From positions 1-9,113 of the forward strand of contig DOZG01000079.1 in the NCBI GenBank assembly GCA_003518125.1: a stretch of 9,113 nucleotides of DNA, given 5' to 3'. Every line of letters begins with the position of its first letter. Position 1 is the stretch's first letter. The notes beneath the pieces are model-generated. The model was not told where the DNA came from, made no database searches, and saw nothing but the letters and a program-made list of their open reading frames with translations. A program made the position numbers and the translations under genes. The stretch is from Patescibacteria group bacterium. Its GTDB lineage: Bacteria; Patescibacteriota; Dojkabacteria; SC72. Shown piece by piece: positions 1 to 7,445 of this stretch.

Positions 1-1908
1 AAAATTATAGGAATAGACTTAGGTACAACTAATTCCGCTATGGCATATATGTCTGGTGGTAAACCTAATATTATTGCTAATGCACAAGGAGGGAGACTTA
101 CTCCATCAGTTGTTGCACAAGAGGAGAAGGGAGAAATTATTGTTGGACAACCAGCAAAAAATCAGGCTGTAACTAATCCAGAAGGAACAATATATTCTGT
201 TAAAAGGTTAATTGGTAGAACATGGAATGATCCTGAAGTAAAAAAGGATAAAGAGCTTTTACCATTTGAAATGAGAAAGTCTGGTAGTAATGGAATTGAA
301 GTACAGATGGGGGATAAATGGTATACACCACAAGAGATATCTGCAAAAATACTTGCAAAACTCAAAAAGGATGCAGAAGATTTTTTAGGTGAGAAAGTTA
401 CTGAAGCTGTTATAACAGTACCAGCATATTTTGATGATTCCCAAAGACAGGCTACTAAAGACGCAGGGAAAATAGCTGGTTTAGATGTAAAAAGGATTGT
501 AAATGAACCAACAGCAGCTGCGCTTGCTTATGGATTGGATAAGAATAAAGAAGAGAAAATAGCAATTTTTGATTTGGGAGGTGGTACATTTGATATATCT
601 ATTCTAGAAATTGGTGACGGAGTTTTTGAAGTACTTTCTACTAATGGTGATACTCATTTAGGGGGTGATGATTTTGATCAAGTAATAATTGATTTTATCG
701 TTAAGGAATTTGAGAAAGAGAATGCTATGGATCTTAGGAAAGATAAAACAGCATTACAAAGACTTAAAGAGGCCTCTGAGAAAGCAAAGATTGAACTTTC
801 GACCTCCGAGAAGACGGAAATCAACATCCCATATATTACTGCAGACTCAAATGGTCCAAGGCATCTCAAGATGGAGATGACGAGGGCTGATTTAGAGAAA
901 TTAACATCAGACCTAGTAGATAGTACTGTTAAACCATGTGAAAAAGCTCTTAAAGACGCAAAACTTAAAATTACGGATATTGATCAGATATTACTAGTTG
1001 GTGGAATGACAAGAATGCCAGCTGTAGAGAAGAAGGTAAAAGGATTCTTTAAGAAAGAACCAAACAAGAGTGTAAATCCTGATGAAGTTGTAGCAGTTGG
1101 TGCTGCAATTCAGGGTGGTGTACTTGGCGGAGATGTGAAGGATATTACATTACTAGATGTAACTCCACTTTCACTTGGTCTTGAGACTTTGGGTGGTGTA
1201 ATGACCAAACTTATAGATAGAAATACCACAATTCCTGTAGAGAAGAAACAGATATTTTCTACTGCTGCAGATAATCAGCCAGCTGTTGAAATCCATATTC
1301 TACAAGGAGAAAGGGAAATGGCTGCTGATAGTAAGACTCTTGGGAGATTTGTACTTGATGGAATTCCTCCAGCACCAAGGGGTATACCTCAAATTGAAGT
1401 AATTTTTTCGATAGATGCTAATGGAATATTAGATGTAAAAGCGAAGGATATGGCAACGAATAAGGAACAACATATTACAATTACAGCCTCTACTAGTCTA
1501 AAAGACGAAGAGATTGAGAAGATGGTTGATGAGGCTGCAAAATATGCAGAAGAGGATAAGAAGAAGAGGGAAAGAATAGAGAAGAGAAATAATGCAGATT
1601 CTTTATGTTTTAATATTGAAAAACTTCTGGAAGAAAGTGGTGATAAGATAGAAAAAGAGGAGAAGAAAGATTTAGAGGAGAATATTAAGGAACTTAAAGA
1701 GTTAATTACTAAGGATGATTTCGATGAGGATAAAGTTGAGGAAAAAACAGAAGAATTAACTAAAAAAATGCAGGAGGTAAGTAAGAAAATGTATGAAGCT
1801 GCTGCTAAAGAATCAAGTGAAAAAAAAGAGGATAAGAAAGAAGATAAAAAGGATGAGGAAAAGAAGAAAGATGAGGTGAAAGAGGGTGAAGTTGTTGATG
1901 AGGGTTAA
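1..1908 (+). CDS. dnaK: Molecular chaperone DnaK (Hsp70), 5' end cut by window edge
   Basis: ATP-driven cytoplasmic Hsp70 that binds exposed hydrophobic peptides, normally with DnaJ and GrpE. The frame is open from base 1 with the phosphate-1 loop [11 protein letters not shown], so only about two codons (Met plus one) are missing; 635 residues are visible against 638 in E. coli. Also visible are [28 protein letters not shown], the phosphate-2 loop [10 protein letters not shown], the adenosine motif [10 protein letters not shown], the linker [18 protein letters not shown], and the substrate-binding domain with IHILQGER and [14 protein letters not shown]. The segment after RLIGR keeps the roughly 24-residue insertion that separates Gram-negative-type DnaK from the Bacillus type. 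The C-terminal lid is helical and ends in a Lys/Glu/Asp-rich tail finishing GEVVDEG. No dnaJ follows; grpE, hrcA or dnaJ could lie upstream, out of view. The 71-bp gap to the next gene shows no clear hairpin terminator. Confidence 0.98.
   Translation, partial: KIIGIDLGTTNSAMAYMSGGKPNIIANAQGGRLTPSVVAQEEKGEIIVGQPAKNQAVTNPEGTIYSVKRLIGRTWNDPEVKKDKELLPFEMRKSGSNGIEVQMGDKWYTPQEISAKILAKLKKDAEDFLGEKVTEAVITVPAYFDDSQRQATKDAGKIAGLDVKRIVNEPTAAALAYGLDKNKEEKIAIFDLGGGTFDISILEIGDGVFEVLSTNGDTHLGGDDFDQVIIDFIVKEFEKENAMDLRKDKTALQRLKEASEKAKIELSTSEKTEINIPYITADSNGPRHLKMEMTRADLEKLTSDLVDSTVKPCEKALKDAKLKITDIDQILLVGGMTRMPAVEKKVKGFFKKEPNKSVNPDEVVAVGAAIQGGVLGGDVKDITLLDVTPLSLGLETLGGVMTKLIDRNTTIPVEKKQIFSTAADNQPAVEIHILQGEREMAADSKTLGRFVLDGIPPAPRGIPQIEVIFSIDANGILDVKAKDMATNKEQHITITASTSLKDEEIEKMVDEAAKYAEEDKKKRERIEKRNNADSLCFNIEKLLEESGDKIEKEEKKDLEENIKELKELITKDDFDEDKVEEKTEELTKKMQEVSKKMYEAAAKESSEKKEDKKEDKKDEEKKKDEVKEGEVVDEG
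1819..1872 (+). repeat. Low-complexity KKED repeat in the DnaK tail
   Basis: Near the end of dnaK the codons spell a short charged tandem of the type [17 protein letters not shown], giving an almost all-purine plus strand. Hsp70 C-terminal tails are disordered and variable, so this is probably local codon-slippage expansion in a tolerant region rather than a functional DNA element. Confidence 0.5.
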
Positions 1909-1979
1909 GAGTTGATGGTTGGTATTCTATTGTGTTTATGATAGCATTTGTTATATGCATAAATTTGTATTAACCGCCC

Positions 1980-4193
1980 ATGTCAAAGAATAAGAAGCGG
2001 AATATCAATACCATAATAGAGTCTATTCAGAAAATTTTATTGTATATTCTTTTAATAATACTTCCGATAGTTATACTTCCATTTCCATGGGATTTTATGG
2101 AAAAGGGAGTGAGTATAGCTATACTATCTTTTACAACAGGAATAGTTACTCTTGAAGTAGTAAAGATTATTTGGTCCGAGAAGTTCTTATTTTTGAAAAG
2201 GAGTTCAGATACAATTTTATTTTCACTGTTTGTATCATTAGTTCTTACCACAGTTTTTGCGTATGATACAAATTTGAGTTTATTTGGTTTTAATTATCGT
2301 TTTAGTGCAGGATTAATAGGAATTGGGTCAATATTAGTACTTACATTTCTTTCTAGGAGTTTTCTATCGAAGAAGAAAGATATTATGAATGTGATAAATG
2401 CATTCTTACTTGGTAGTATCTTGACTTCCTTTTTTAGTCTTATATCACTGTTTGGAGGGAATATATTAAATGCTATTCCTAAATTAAGTTCCCTTTCTGA
2501 AGTGGGTTTTCCTATCATTGGTGCTCCAGTTGTATTGGTAATATATAATTGTGTAGCAATTTTGTTTTCGAAGATATCACTAGAGTTTTGTAAAGAAAAA
2601 GAGATAGGGGATACTGGCTGGTTTTCGATTATTGCTATTATTGTTAATACTGTATCTCTTTTGTGTTTTGCAGTAGATCCAATAGCATTAATTACTTCTA
2701 TATCATTTCTTGTCATATGGGTAGCGGTATCAATAGTTATACTCGATAAAGAAAGTTCCTCCAGTAAGAAGTCTCAAATATCAAGTATGATTCTTCCTAT
2801 TATTATTATTGTATTAGCATTGTTAATGCAAATAGATGAAATATCTAACATATTTCTTAAAGATATTGAGGTTCTATCACCACTTATCCTATCAATTGAT
2901 TTTAGTTGGCAGGTAGTGTCTCAATCACTAATGTCGTCACTAAAAAATGGAATATTTGGTGTTGGTTTGGATACCTTTGGTACAGTATTTACTGCATTAA
3001 AACCAATATCTCTTACAGGTATAGATCTTGTAAATGGTTTTAACGAAATATTAACATCACTCTCAAATATGGGATTTCTTTGGTTAGTAATTTGGTTAAT
3101 ACTTGGTTGGTATATCGGAAAAGACCTTGTTAATGATTTGAAGAATTATAACAAGGAGAAAAAAATATTAGTTCTTTTTGATACAATATTACTCTTTATT
3201 TTTCTCACTTCTTTTCTTACTACTTACACTGCAACATTGAGATTTGTATTCTTTTTGACTATATCTTTGAATGTCGTACTAAGAAGTTTAATCGATAGTG
3301 AAGATGTTGATAGTTTATTACTTAAAATGTGGACTATGGGGACTGGAGGGAAAGGCAAGAAAGGTGCTTTGACGATACCTATCTTTTTAACTGGGATAAC
3401 TGTATTAATATCACTATTACTCTTATTTAAATTAGGAAGTATTACGATTTCGAGTTTGTATTTACTTAGAGCAGAGAATTATATAATTGAAGAGAATGAG
3501 AAATACATAGAGATTGCACCTACCTCGGCACAGCAATCTGAGTTTGTTGATAATATCTATTCTTGGTATAAGCAAGCGCTTAGATATGATAAACGGAATC
3601 CATTAGTTAACAGAAAATTTAGCTTAATTGCTATTGATAAAATGGGTGTAGTATTCTCAGAGTATGAAGTAGAAGAAGATGAAACTTTATTGAATGATAT
3701 TGTCTTACTTAGGAATGAGGCTTTTGAGTATAGTAAGACTGCGATTAATCTCTCACCATCTCTTTATTCTGGTTATAATAATAGAGCCTTAATATACATG
3801 GGTCTTGTTAATTTAGGTTATACTGACTATATTAGAGATGCAATTTCTGCAATTGATGAGGCCATTGTTTTTAAACCTTGGGATTATCAAAACTATTATC
3901 ATAAGGCACAGCTCTACTATTTACTTCAGGATTATGGTGCTGCTCTTGATGCATCTACACAGACTTTAACTATAAATGGATCATATATTCCAGCATTAGT
4001 AATTTCTGCGAATATAAATGGAATCCAGGGGAAAACGGAAATTCAGCTATCATATTTTGAAGCTGTCAAAACAATATTAGAGGCAAATGATCAACAGGAT
4101 ACTCAACTATATATTGATATTACAGAACAGATTAGTAATATAGAGGTTATTCCCGAAGATACTGGTAGTGAGGTTTCCCACGAAATAGAGTAA
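1980..4193 (+). CDS. O-antigen ligase/polymerase-like (Wzy/WaaL superfamily) membrane protein with C-terminal TPR domain
   Basis: Probably joins or polymerises lipid-linked glycans at the outer face of the membrane; the exact substrate cannot be told. The 737-residue protein has about 13 hydrophobic segments (near residues 15-36, 42-62, 77-96, 108-127, 138-160, 175-197, 214-254 as two, 268-284, 362-380, 396-416, 419-436, 463-487). Family-like signatures are FGFNYRFSAGL (102-112), reminiscent of the R/G motif of O-antigen ligases; IFGVGLDTFG (325-334), like the usual GxGLxxF motif; and FNEILTSLSNMGFLWLV (354-370), where the usual HN(E/S) motif sits. A Lys/Gly-rich loop (456-461) should be cytoplasmic, which puts residues 490-737 outside. 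That part carries about three TPR-like helix pairs (about 597-701). ATG 1980 is the first possible start after an in-frame TAA at 1971; no Shine-Dalgarno precedes it. The family call is by motif pattern, not a search; a plain Wzy-type polymerase is the alternative. Confidence 0.8.
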   Translation: MSKNKKRNINTIIESIQKILLYILLIILPIVILPFPWDFMEKGVSIAILSFTTGIVTLEVVKIIWSEKFLFLKRSSDTILFSLFVSLVLTTVFAYDTNLSLFGFNYRFSAGLIGIGSILVLTFLSRSFLSKKKDIMNVINAFLLGSILTSFFSLISLFGGNILNAIPKLSSLSEVGFPIIGAPVVLVIYNCVAILFSKISLEFCKEKEIGDTGWFSIIAIIVNTVSLLCFAVDPIALITSISFLVIWVAVSIVILDKESSSSKKSQISSMILPIIIIVLALLMQIDEISNIFLKDIEVLSPLILSIDFSWQVVSQSLMSSLKNGIFGVGLDTFGTVFTALKPISLTGIDLVNGFNEILTSLSNMGFLWLVIWLILGWYIGKDLVNDLKNYNKEKKILVLFDTILLFIFLTSFLTTYTATLRFVFFLTISLNVVLRSLIDSEDVDSLLLKMWTMGTGGKGKKGALTIPIFLTGITVLISLLLLFKLGSITISSLYLLRAENYIIEENEKYIEIAPTSAQQSEFVDNIYSWYKQALRYDKRNPLVNRKFSLIAIDKMGVVFSEYEVEEDETLLNDIVLLRNEAFEYSKTAINLSPSLYSGYNNRALIYMGLVNLGYTDYIRDAISAIDEAIVFKPWDYQNYYHKAQLYYLLQDYGAALDASTQTLTINGSYIPALVISANINGIQGKTEIQLSYFEAVKTILEANDQQDTQLYIDITEQISNIEVIPEDTGSEVSHEIE

Positions 4194-4836
4194 TTGCCGA
4201 AATCTTATTTCCCTTTAGAGTGTTACAAGCACGGTTTAGTGTTGTTCCTGTAGATATTACATCGTCAATTAACATTATATCTTCTCCTAGTATTTCTAGA
4301 TTTCTGATCACCTCAAAAGTGTTTTTACCCATAGATAATCTATCTTTAACACTTTGTTGAGATTGATGTTTATGATCCCCCACTCGTTTAATAATATTAG
4401 GATTCATCCTACATTTAAAATATTTTGATAAATGAGTTGCAAGTAATAAGGATTGGTTAAATCCCCTCTTTTTCTCATGTGAAGAATGAATTGGTATGGG
4501 GATAAGGAGTGTATTAGGAGTGATATTTTTTGAAAAACCAGTTATTTCAAGTCTCTGAATTAGAATATTAGAAAGTATTTCTGATATTTTATATGCATAC
4601 CTATATTTATATTGTCCTAATATTTTTTTTGATATATTGCTGTACTCCCACCCAACAAAGACTCTATCTAAACCATCCTTATTACATTCATCATGAGTGA
4701 TATATTTGTTAGACACTTTTCTACAAACATAGCACTCAGGTAGAGCATTTTTAAGCTTTTTTATACACCAAGGACAAAGATAGCTACCGACACGTCCACA
4801 ATTAATACAATATGTTGGAAAGAAGAGATCGAACAT
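4147..4836 (-). CDS. comF: ComF family protein (phosphoribosyltransferase fold, competence-associated)
   Basis: ComF-type protein of 229 residues, a normal length. The N-terminus carries a zinc-ribbon-like set, CINC (10-13) and CPWC (21-24), then CYVC (35-38) with Cys51. The C-terminal half is a type I phosphoribosyltransferase domain: IPIPIHSSHEKKRGFNQS (112-129) matches the family's P(V/I)P..R.RGFNQ block, and IMLIDDVISTGTTL (187-200) is the PRPP-binding loop. In competent bacteria ComF helps bring single-stranded DNA across the cytoplasmic membrane; the reaction is not settled, and some homologues may work in nucleotide salvage. It is the only minus-strand gene here. Its last 15 codons and stop overlap the end of the upstream membrane-protein gene tail to tail, and it starts divergently from murJ. 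No other com gene is in view. There is no Shine-Dalgarno; a TATACT box lies 5 bases before the ATG. Confidence 0.93.
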   Translation of the reverse strand: MFDLFFPTYCINCGRVGSYLCPWCIKKLKNALPECYVCRKVSNKYITHDECNKDGLDRVFVGWEYSNISKKILGQYKYRYAYKISEILSNILIQRLEITGFSKNITPNTLLIPIPIHSSHEKKRGFNQSLLLATHLSKYFKCRMNPNIIKRVGDHKHQSQQSVKDRLSMGKNTFEVIRNLEILGEDIMLIDDVISTGTTLNRACNTLKGNKISAITLFRGKPHYQYLRE

Positions 4837-4846
4837 ATATAAGTAT
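4837..4846 (-). promoter_or_regulatory. Possible -10 box abutting the comF start
   Basis: Read on the minus strand, TATACT (4846-4841) is followed by five bases (TATAT) and then the ATG of comF. This spacing would put transcription initiation at or within a couple of bases of the start codon, as in leaderless mRNAs. No good -35 box lies 17 bases upstream, and the region is very AT-rich, so this may be chance or a translation-initiation sequence instead. Confidence 0.35.
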
Positions 4847-4878
4847 ATCTTTTGATTATGAACGAATGATGAATGGGT

Positions 4879-4907
4879 TTGCTAATTTTATTAACATAAT
4901 TTATGAT
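4879..4907 (+). promoter_or_regulatory. Candidate sigma70 promoter for murJ
   Basis: TTGCTA (4879-4884; 4 of 6 to TTGACA) and TATGAT (4902-4907; 5 of 6 to TATAAT) are 17 bases apart in the 109-bp divergent region between comF and murJ. Transcription would start near 4914, leaving a leader of about 32 bases before the murJ GTG. It is the best pair I found there, but AT-rich sequence gives such pairs by chance. Confidence 0.4.
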
Positions 4908-4945
4908 ATTATCACTAGCATATTTAATACTTACTGAATACACTT

Positions 4946-6730
4946 GTGATTAAAAAGAATGGTGTAGTGTCTGTGATGGGATTACTACTATTTACCAAAA
5001 TATTAGGATTTATCAAATTAAGAATGATTGCTCAATTATTTGGAGCATCCCATGAGCTTGATATATTCTGGGCAGCATTTACTATTCCAGATATGGTTTT
5101 CTTAGTAATTGTTGCAGGCTCTGTTAATGCTGCAATTATTCCAATTCTTACGGATGTTTTATATGATAAGGGGAAGAAATCTTTAAATTTGCTTTTTAAT
5201 AAACTGTTATTAATATTTACTGGAATAATTCTGATTCTTATTACACTTCTGTTTATATTTACTCCACAAATTGCTCAGTGGTTAATATCGTTTAAAGAAG
5301 TAGGTTTAATATTCGATTTGTCTAATACTCTTCAAACCTCTGATGTTTCAATTTTTATTAGAGTTATGAGAATAGGGTTAGTATCTCCTTTCTTTTTAGG
5401 GCTGAGCTCCTTTATAACAGCATATTTACATGTTAAAAAACAGTTTTTTGTAACATCCCTAGCCCCAGTTTTTTACAACCTTGCAATGATTCTTTGCCCT
5501 ATTCTCTTTGTTAAATATGGCGGAATGGGTGTAGAGGGTTTAGCACTTTCCTCAATTATTGGTACGGTTTTTCATTTAGGAATACAAATACCATTGTTTA
5601 GAAAATATTACAAAGAAGAGAAGATAGATATTAAAGGAAGTTTCAGAAAAATGTTTAAGGATAGTGCTGTTATCAAAGCTTTTAAATTAGCTACACCGAG
5701 GATACTGTCAATATTGGGAGAACAACTCAACGTAATTGTTAATACTGTAATTAGTTTTACACTAACAGCTGGTACACTTAGTGCCTATAAGTTTGCATTT
5801 AGTTTACATATGTTTCCAATCAATATTATTGGTAGTGCTGTAGCACAGGTTACATTACCTGATTTAGCAAAATTAAGTAGAAAGAAAGATAGAGGAGATT
5901 TTAAGTTAGTATTAAATAAAGCTATACAGTTTGCTATGTATTTAGTATTACCAATTGTATCAGTTCTAATCATTTTAAGACTTCCTATCGTTCGTCTTAC
6001 ATATGGTGCTGGTGCTTTTGACTGGGAAGATACTCTCCTTACTTCATGGTGTTTAGTTTTGTTGGGATTATCAATTCTTGGTCAAACTTTAATGCAAATA
6101 GTTATGAGGGCTTTCTATGCACTTAAGGATACATGGAAGGCTTTGATAATTACTGTGATTGGTATAGCTATGAATCTTTTCTGTGTATATTTCTTAACTA
6201 ATTTCTTTAGTCATTACTATGATTGGAGAATAATATTGGAGCAAATAATCTATCAAATATCTACCGCTAATGGTGCTGGTCTTGGGGTGGTTATTAAAAG
6301 TTTCTTTACAGATTTATGGGGTTGGATGACTGTGAGAGGTGATTCTTCTTTGGCTGTTGGTGGTTTAGCGATAGGTGTAAGTATGACATATTTTATAGAG
6401 ACAATCATCGGTTTTTGGTATTTGAATAGAATTACTGAAATCAAACTAATTACATGGAAGGGTACATTTAAACCTTTATTTTTAAAGATTCTTAATGCTA
6501 CAATTATGGGTATAGGTATGTATTTTGTATTTAAGCTCTTTGATCTTCAATTGGATACTTCTAGAACTGTATGGGTCCTTTTGCTTACAGTTTCTACCTG
6601 TATGTATGGTGGTATATCTTACTTACTTGGATCTTACCTTTTTAAGATAGAGGAATTTGGATATATCAAAGAATATATCATAAATCTATTAGGTAATTTC
6701 AGGAAAAGATTTTTTAAGAAAAATGCGTAA
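4946..6730 (+). CDS. murJ: MurJ-family lipid II flippase (MviN/MOP superfamily)
   Basis: Integral membrane protein expected to move lipid II from the inner to the outer face of the membrane for peptidoglycan synthesis. The 594 residues contain about 14 hydrophobic segments. Family motifs include LGFIKLRMIAQLFGAS (20-35), D39 followed by FWAAFTIPD (41-49), the central FPINIIGSAVAQVTLPDLAKL (290-310), and MRAFYALKDTWKAL (387-400), matching R.FYA..D. It is longer than the usual 510-530 residues because about 45 extra residues (about 421-466) lie between the segments equivalent to TM11 and TM12. Several charged residues important in E. coli MurJ are replaced here (see findings). The start is GTG 4946: it gives an N-terminus aligning without gaps to E. 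coli MurJ, whereas ATG 4976 would cut into the first helix. There is no Shine-Dalgarno. The gene overlaps the next one by 8 bp, so the two are probably co-expressed. An alternative is another MOP-family lipid-linked glycan exporter. Confidence 0.9.
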   Translation: MIKKNGVVSVMGLLLFTKILGFIKLRMIAQLFGASHELDIFWAAFTIPDMVFLVIVAGSVNAAIIPILTDVLYDKGKKSLNLLFNKLLLIFTGIILILITLLFIFTPQIAQWLISFKEVGLIFDLSNTLQTSDVSIFIRVMRIGLVSPFFLGLSSFITAYLHVKKQFFVTSLAPVFYNLAMILCPILFVKYGGMGVEGLALSSIIGTVFHLGIQIPLFRKYYKEEKIDIKGSFRKMFKDSAVIKAFKLATPRILSILGEQLNVIVNTVISFTLTAGTLSAYKFAFSLHMFPINIIGSAVAQVTLPDLAKLSRKKDRGDFKLVLNKAIQFAMYLVLPIVSVLIILRLPIVRLTYGAGAFDWEDTLLTSWCLVLLGLSILGQTLMQIVMRAFYALKDTWKALIITVIGIAMNLFCVYFLTNFFSHYYDWRIILEQIIYQISTANGAGLGVVIKSFFTDLWGWMTVRGDSSLAVGGLAIGVSMTYFIETIIGFWYLNRITEIKLITWKGTFKPLFLKILNATIMGIGMYFVFKLFDLQLDTSRTVWVLLLTVSTCMYGGISYLLGSYLFKIEEFGYIKEYIINLLGNFRKRFFKKNA

Positions 6731-7340
6731 ATTTGTCAAAATCTTTGGTATAGTTATCCTTTGTCTTCTACTGTTATTCCTATCCTTTCTCCTTTTTCTT
6801 GTTTTGAAATCTCGGTTATGGGAGAAAGAGTTTGTGGCTAGTCTAGACACGGAATATTTAGTAAGTGACGGGATTGTGTTGGATGATATTTTGAATGGGG
6901 AAATAGAATCATATATATTAAGTGAAGAGGATACTGATTCTATTACTCTTTCACCTACTCAAGTAGCTCAGTTGGTGTATGGGACACTTACTGATGTGGC
7001 TGGAGATAGTGGTTTGAATATTACTAATGTGTATATAGTTCCCGCTATTGCCGATTGGAAGGTGTGTAGTAGGCTTGAATTAAAGGATATGTGGGAAGCC
7101 CATATATGGGTCTGTGTAGACGTTAGTAAAGATAATATGCAAACAGCCCAGCTTTATTTAAAAGATATTCAGTGTCAAGGATTTAGTGTTAGCAAAATAT
7201 ATCCTAAACTTTTAATACTTGCTAACCAAGGGATTGCTGATGCATTAGTTACTGCAAATGAAAATGGGTTTGTTGGAAGAATATTTGAGAATGTAGAGTT
7301 AATGGAGGAGTATTTAGTGATTAAAGGTGGTTTGTATTAA
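6723..7340 (+). CDS. Membrane-anchored protein of unknown function, overlapping murJ
   Basis: I do not recognise this 205-residue protein with confidence. It begins MRKFVKIFG and has one strong hydrophobic segment (about residues 7-29), then RLWEKEF, so it looks like a single-pass signal-anchored protein with some 175 residues outside the membrane. The acidic stretch 47-73 leads into SLSPTQVAQLVYGTL (76-90), then alternating beta-like segments (100-134, 142-149) and LILANQGIADALV (164-176). The layout (N-terminal anchor, 'threshold' helix, beta-rich body) loosely recalls YpmS/DUF2140-like proteins, but that is an impression only. Three cysteines (115, 131, 151) have no obvious metal-site spacing. 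Its ATG lies inside the last codons of murJ (8-bp overlap), which argues for translational coupling and a possible envelope role. AGGA at 6701-6704 is about 18 bases away, too far for a normal ribosome site. Confidence 0.8.
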   Translation: MRKFVKIFGIVILCLLLLFLSFLLFLVLKSRLWEKEFVASLDTEYLVSDGIVLDDILNGEIESYILSEEDTDSITLSPTQVAQLVYGTLTDVAGDSGLNITNVYIVPAIADWKVCSRLELKDMWEAHIWVCVDVSKDNMQTAQLYLKDIQCQGFSVSKIYPKLLILANQGIADALVTANENGFVGRIFENVELMEEYLVIKGGLY

Positions 7341-7365
7341 CTATCTGTGATGTAGCCTATACTTC

Positions 7366-7394
7366 TTGACATTCCTTTCACTTCTTATTAAAAT
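7366..7394 (+). promoter_or_regulatory. Sigma70-type promoter of groES-groEL
   Basis: A perfect -35 box TTGACA (7366-7371) and a 5-of-6 -10 box TAAAAT (7389-7394) are separated by exactly 17 bases, the best promoter in the window. Transcription should begin near 7400-7402, giving a leader of about 45 bases before groES. It lies 26 bp after the previous gene's stop, so the chaperonin operon has its own housekeeping-type promoter. The operator-like inverted repeat at 7397-7423 covers the predicted start. Confidence 0.75.
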
Positions 7395-7396
7395 AC

Positions 7397-7423
7397 TTAG
7401 CAGTTAATCTATCATTTTGCTAA
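7397..7423 (+). promoter_or_regulatory. Degenerate CIRCE-like operator (putative HrcA site)
   Basis: TTAGCA (7397-7402) and its reverse complement TGCTAA (7418-7423) are 15 bases apart. In the CIRCE consensus TTAGCACTC-N9-GAGTGCTAA the same outer hexamers are also 15 bases apart, total 27 bp. Here the three inner bases of each arm differ (GTT and TTT instead of CTC and GAG), giving 13 of 18 arm positions. The position just after the -10 box, over the transcription start of groES-groEL, is the classic one for HrcA repression. HrcA itself is not in view; it is often encoded just before grpE-dnaK, which would be left of this window. Confidence 0.62.
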
Positions 7424-7445
7424 TTTAAATTATTACTATATATAA

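Noticed and set aside
1909..1979. Possible promoter TTGGTA-17-TAGCAT (1919-1947) or TATTAA (1968-1973) before the ligase-like gene
   Set aside because: Each box matches only about four of six positions, not better than chance in this AT-rich gap, and no hairpin terminator or operator repeat supports it.
2294..2716. A 140-codon open frame on the minus strand inside the ligase-like gene
   Set aside because: The plus-strand frame has clear membrane-protein structure and family motifs; the antisense product has no recognisable features, and long antisense frames are common in AT-rich genes.
4880..4920. Inverted pair TGCTA (4880-4884) and TAGCA (4916-4920) in the comF-murJ divergent region
   Set aside because: Only five bases per arm with a 31-base spacer, and the arms are in the opposite orientation to CIRCE.
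5539..5548. TTAGCACTT inside murJ, 8 of 9 to the left CIRCE arm
   Set aside because: No matching right arm lies nine bases later, and it encodes conserved-looking membrane-segment residues (LALSS).
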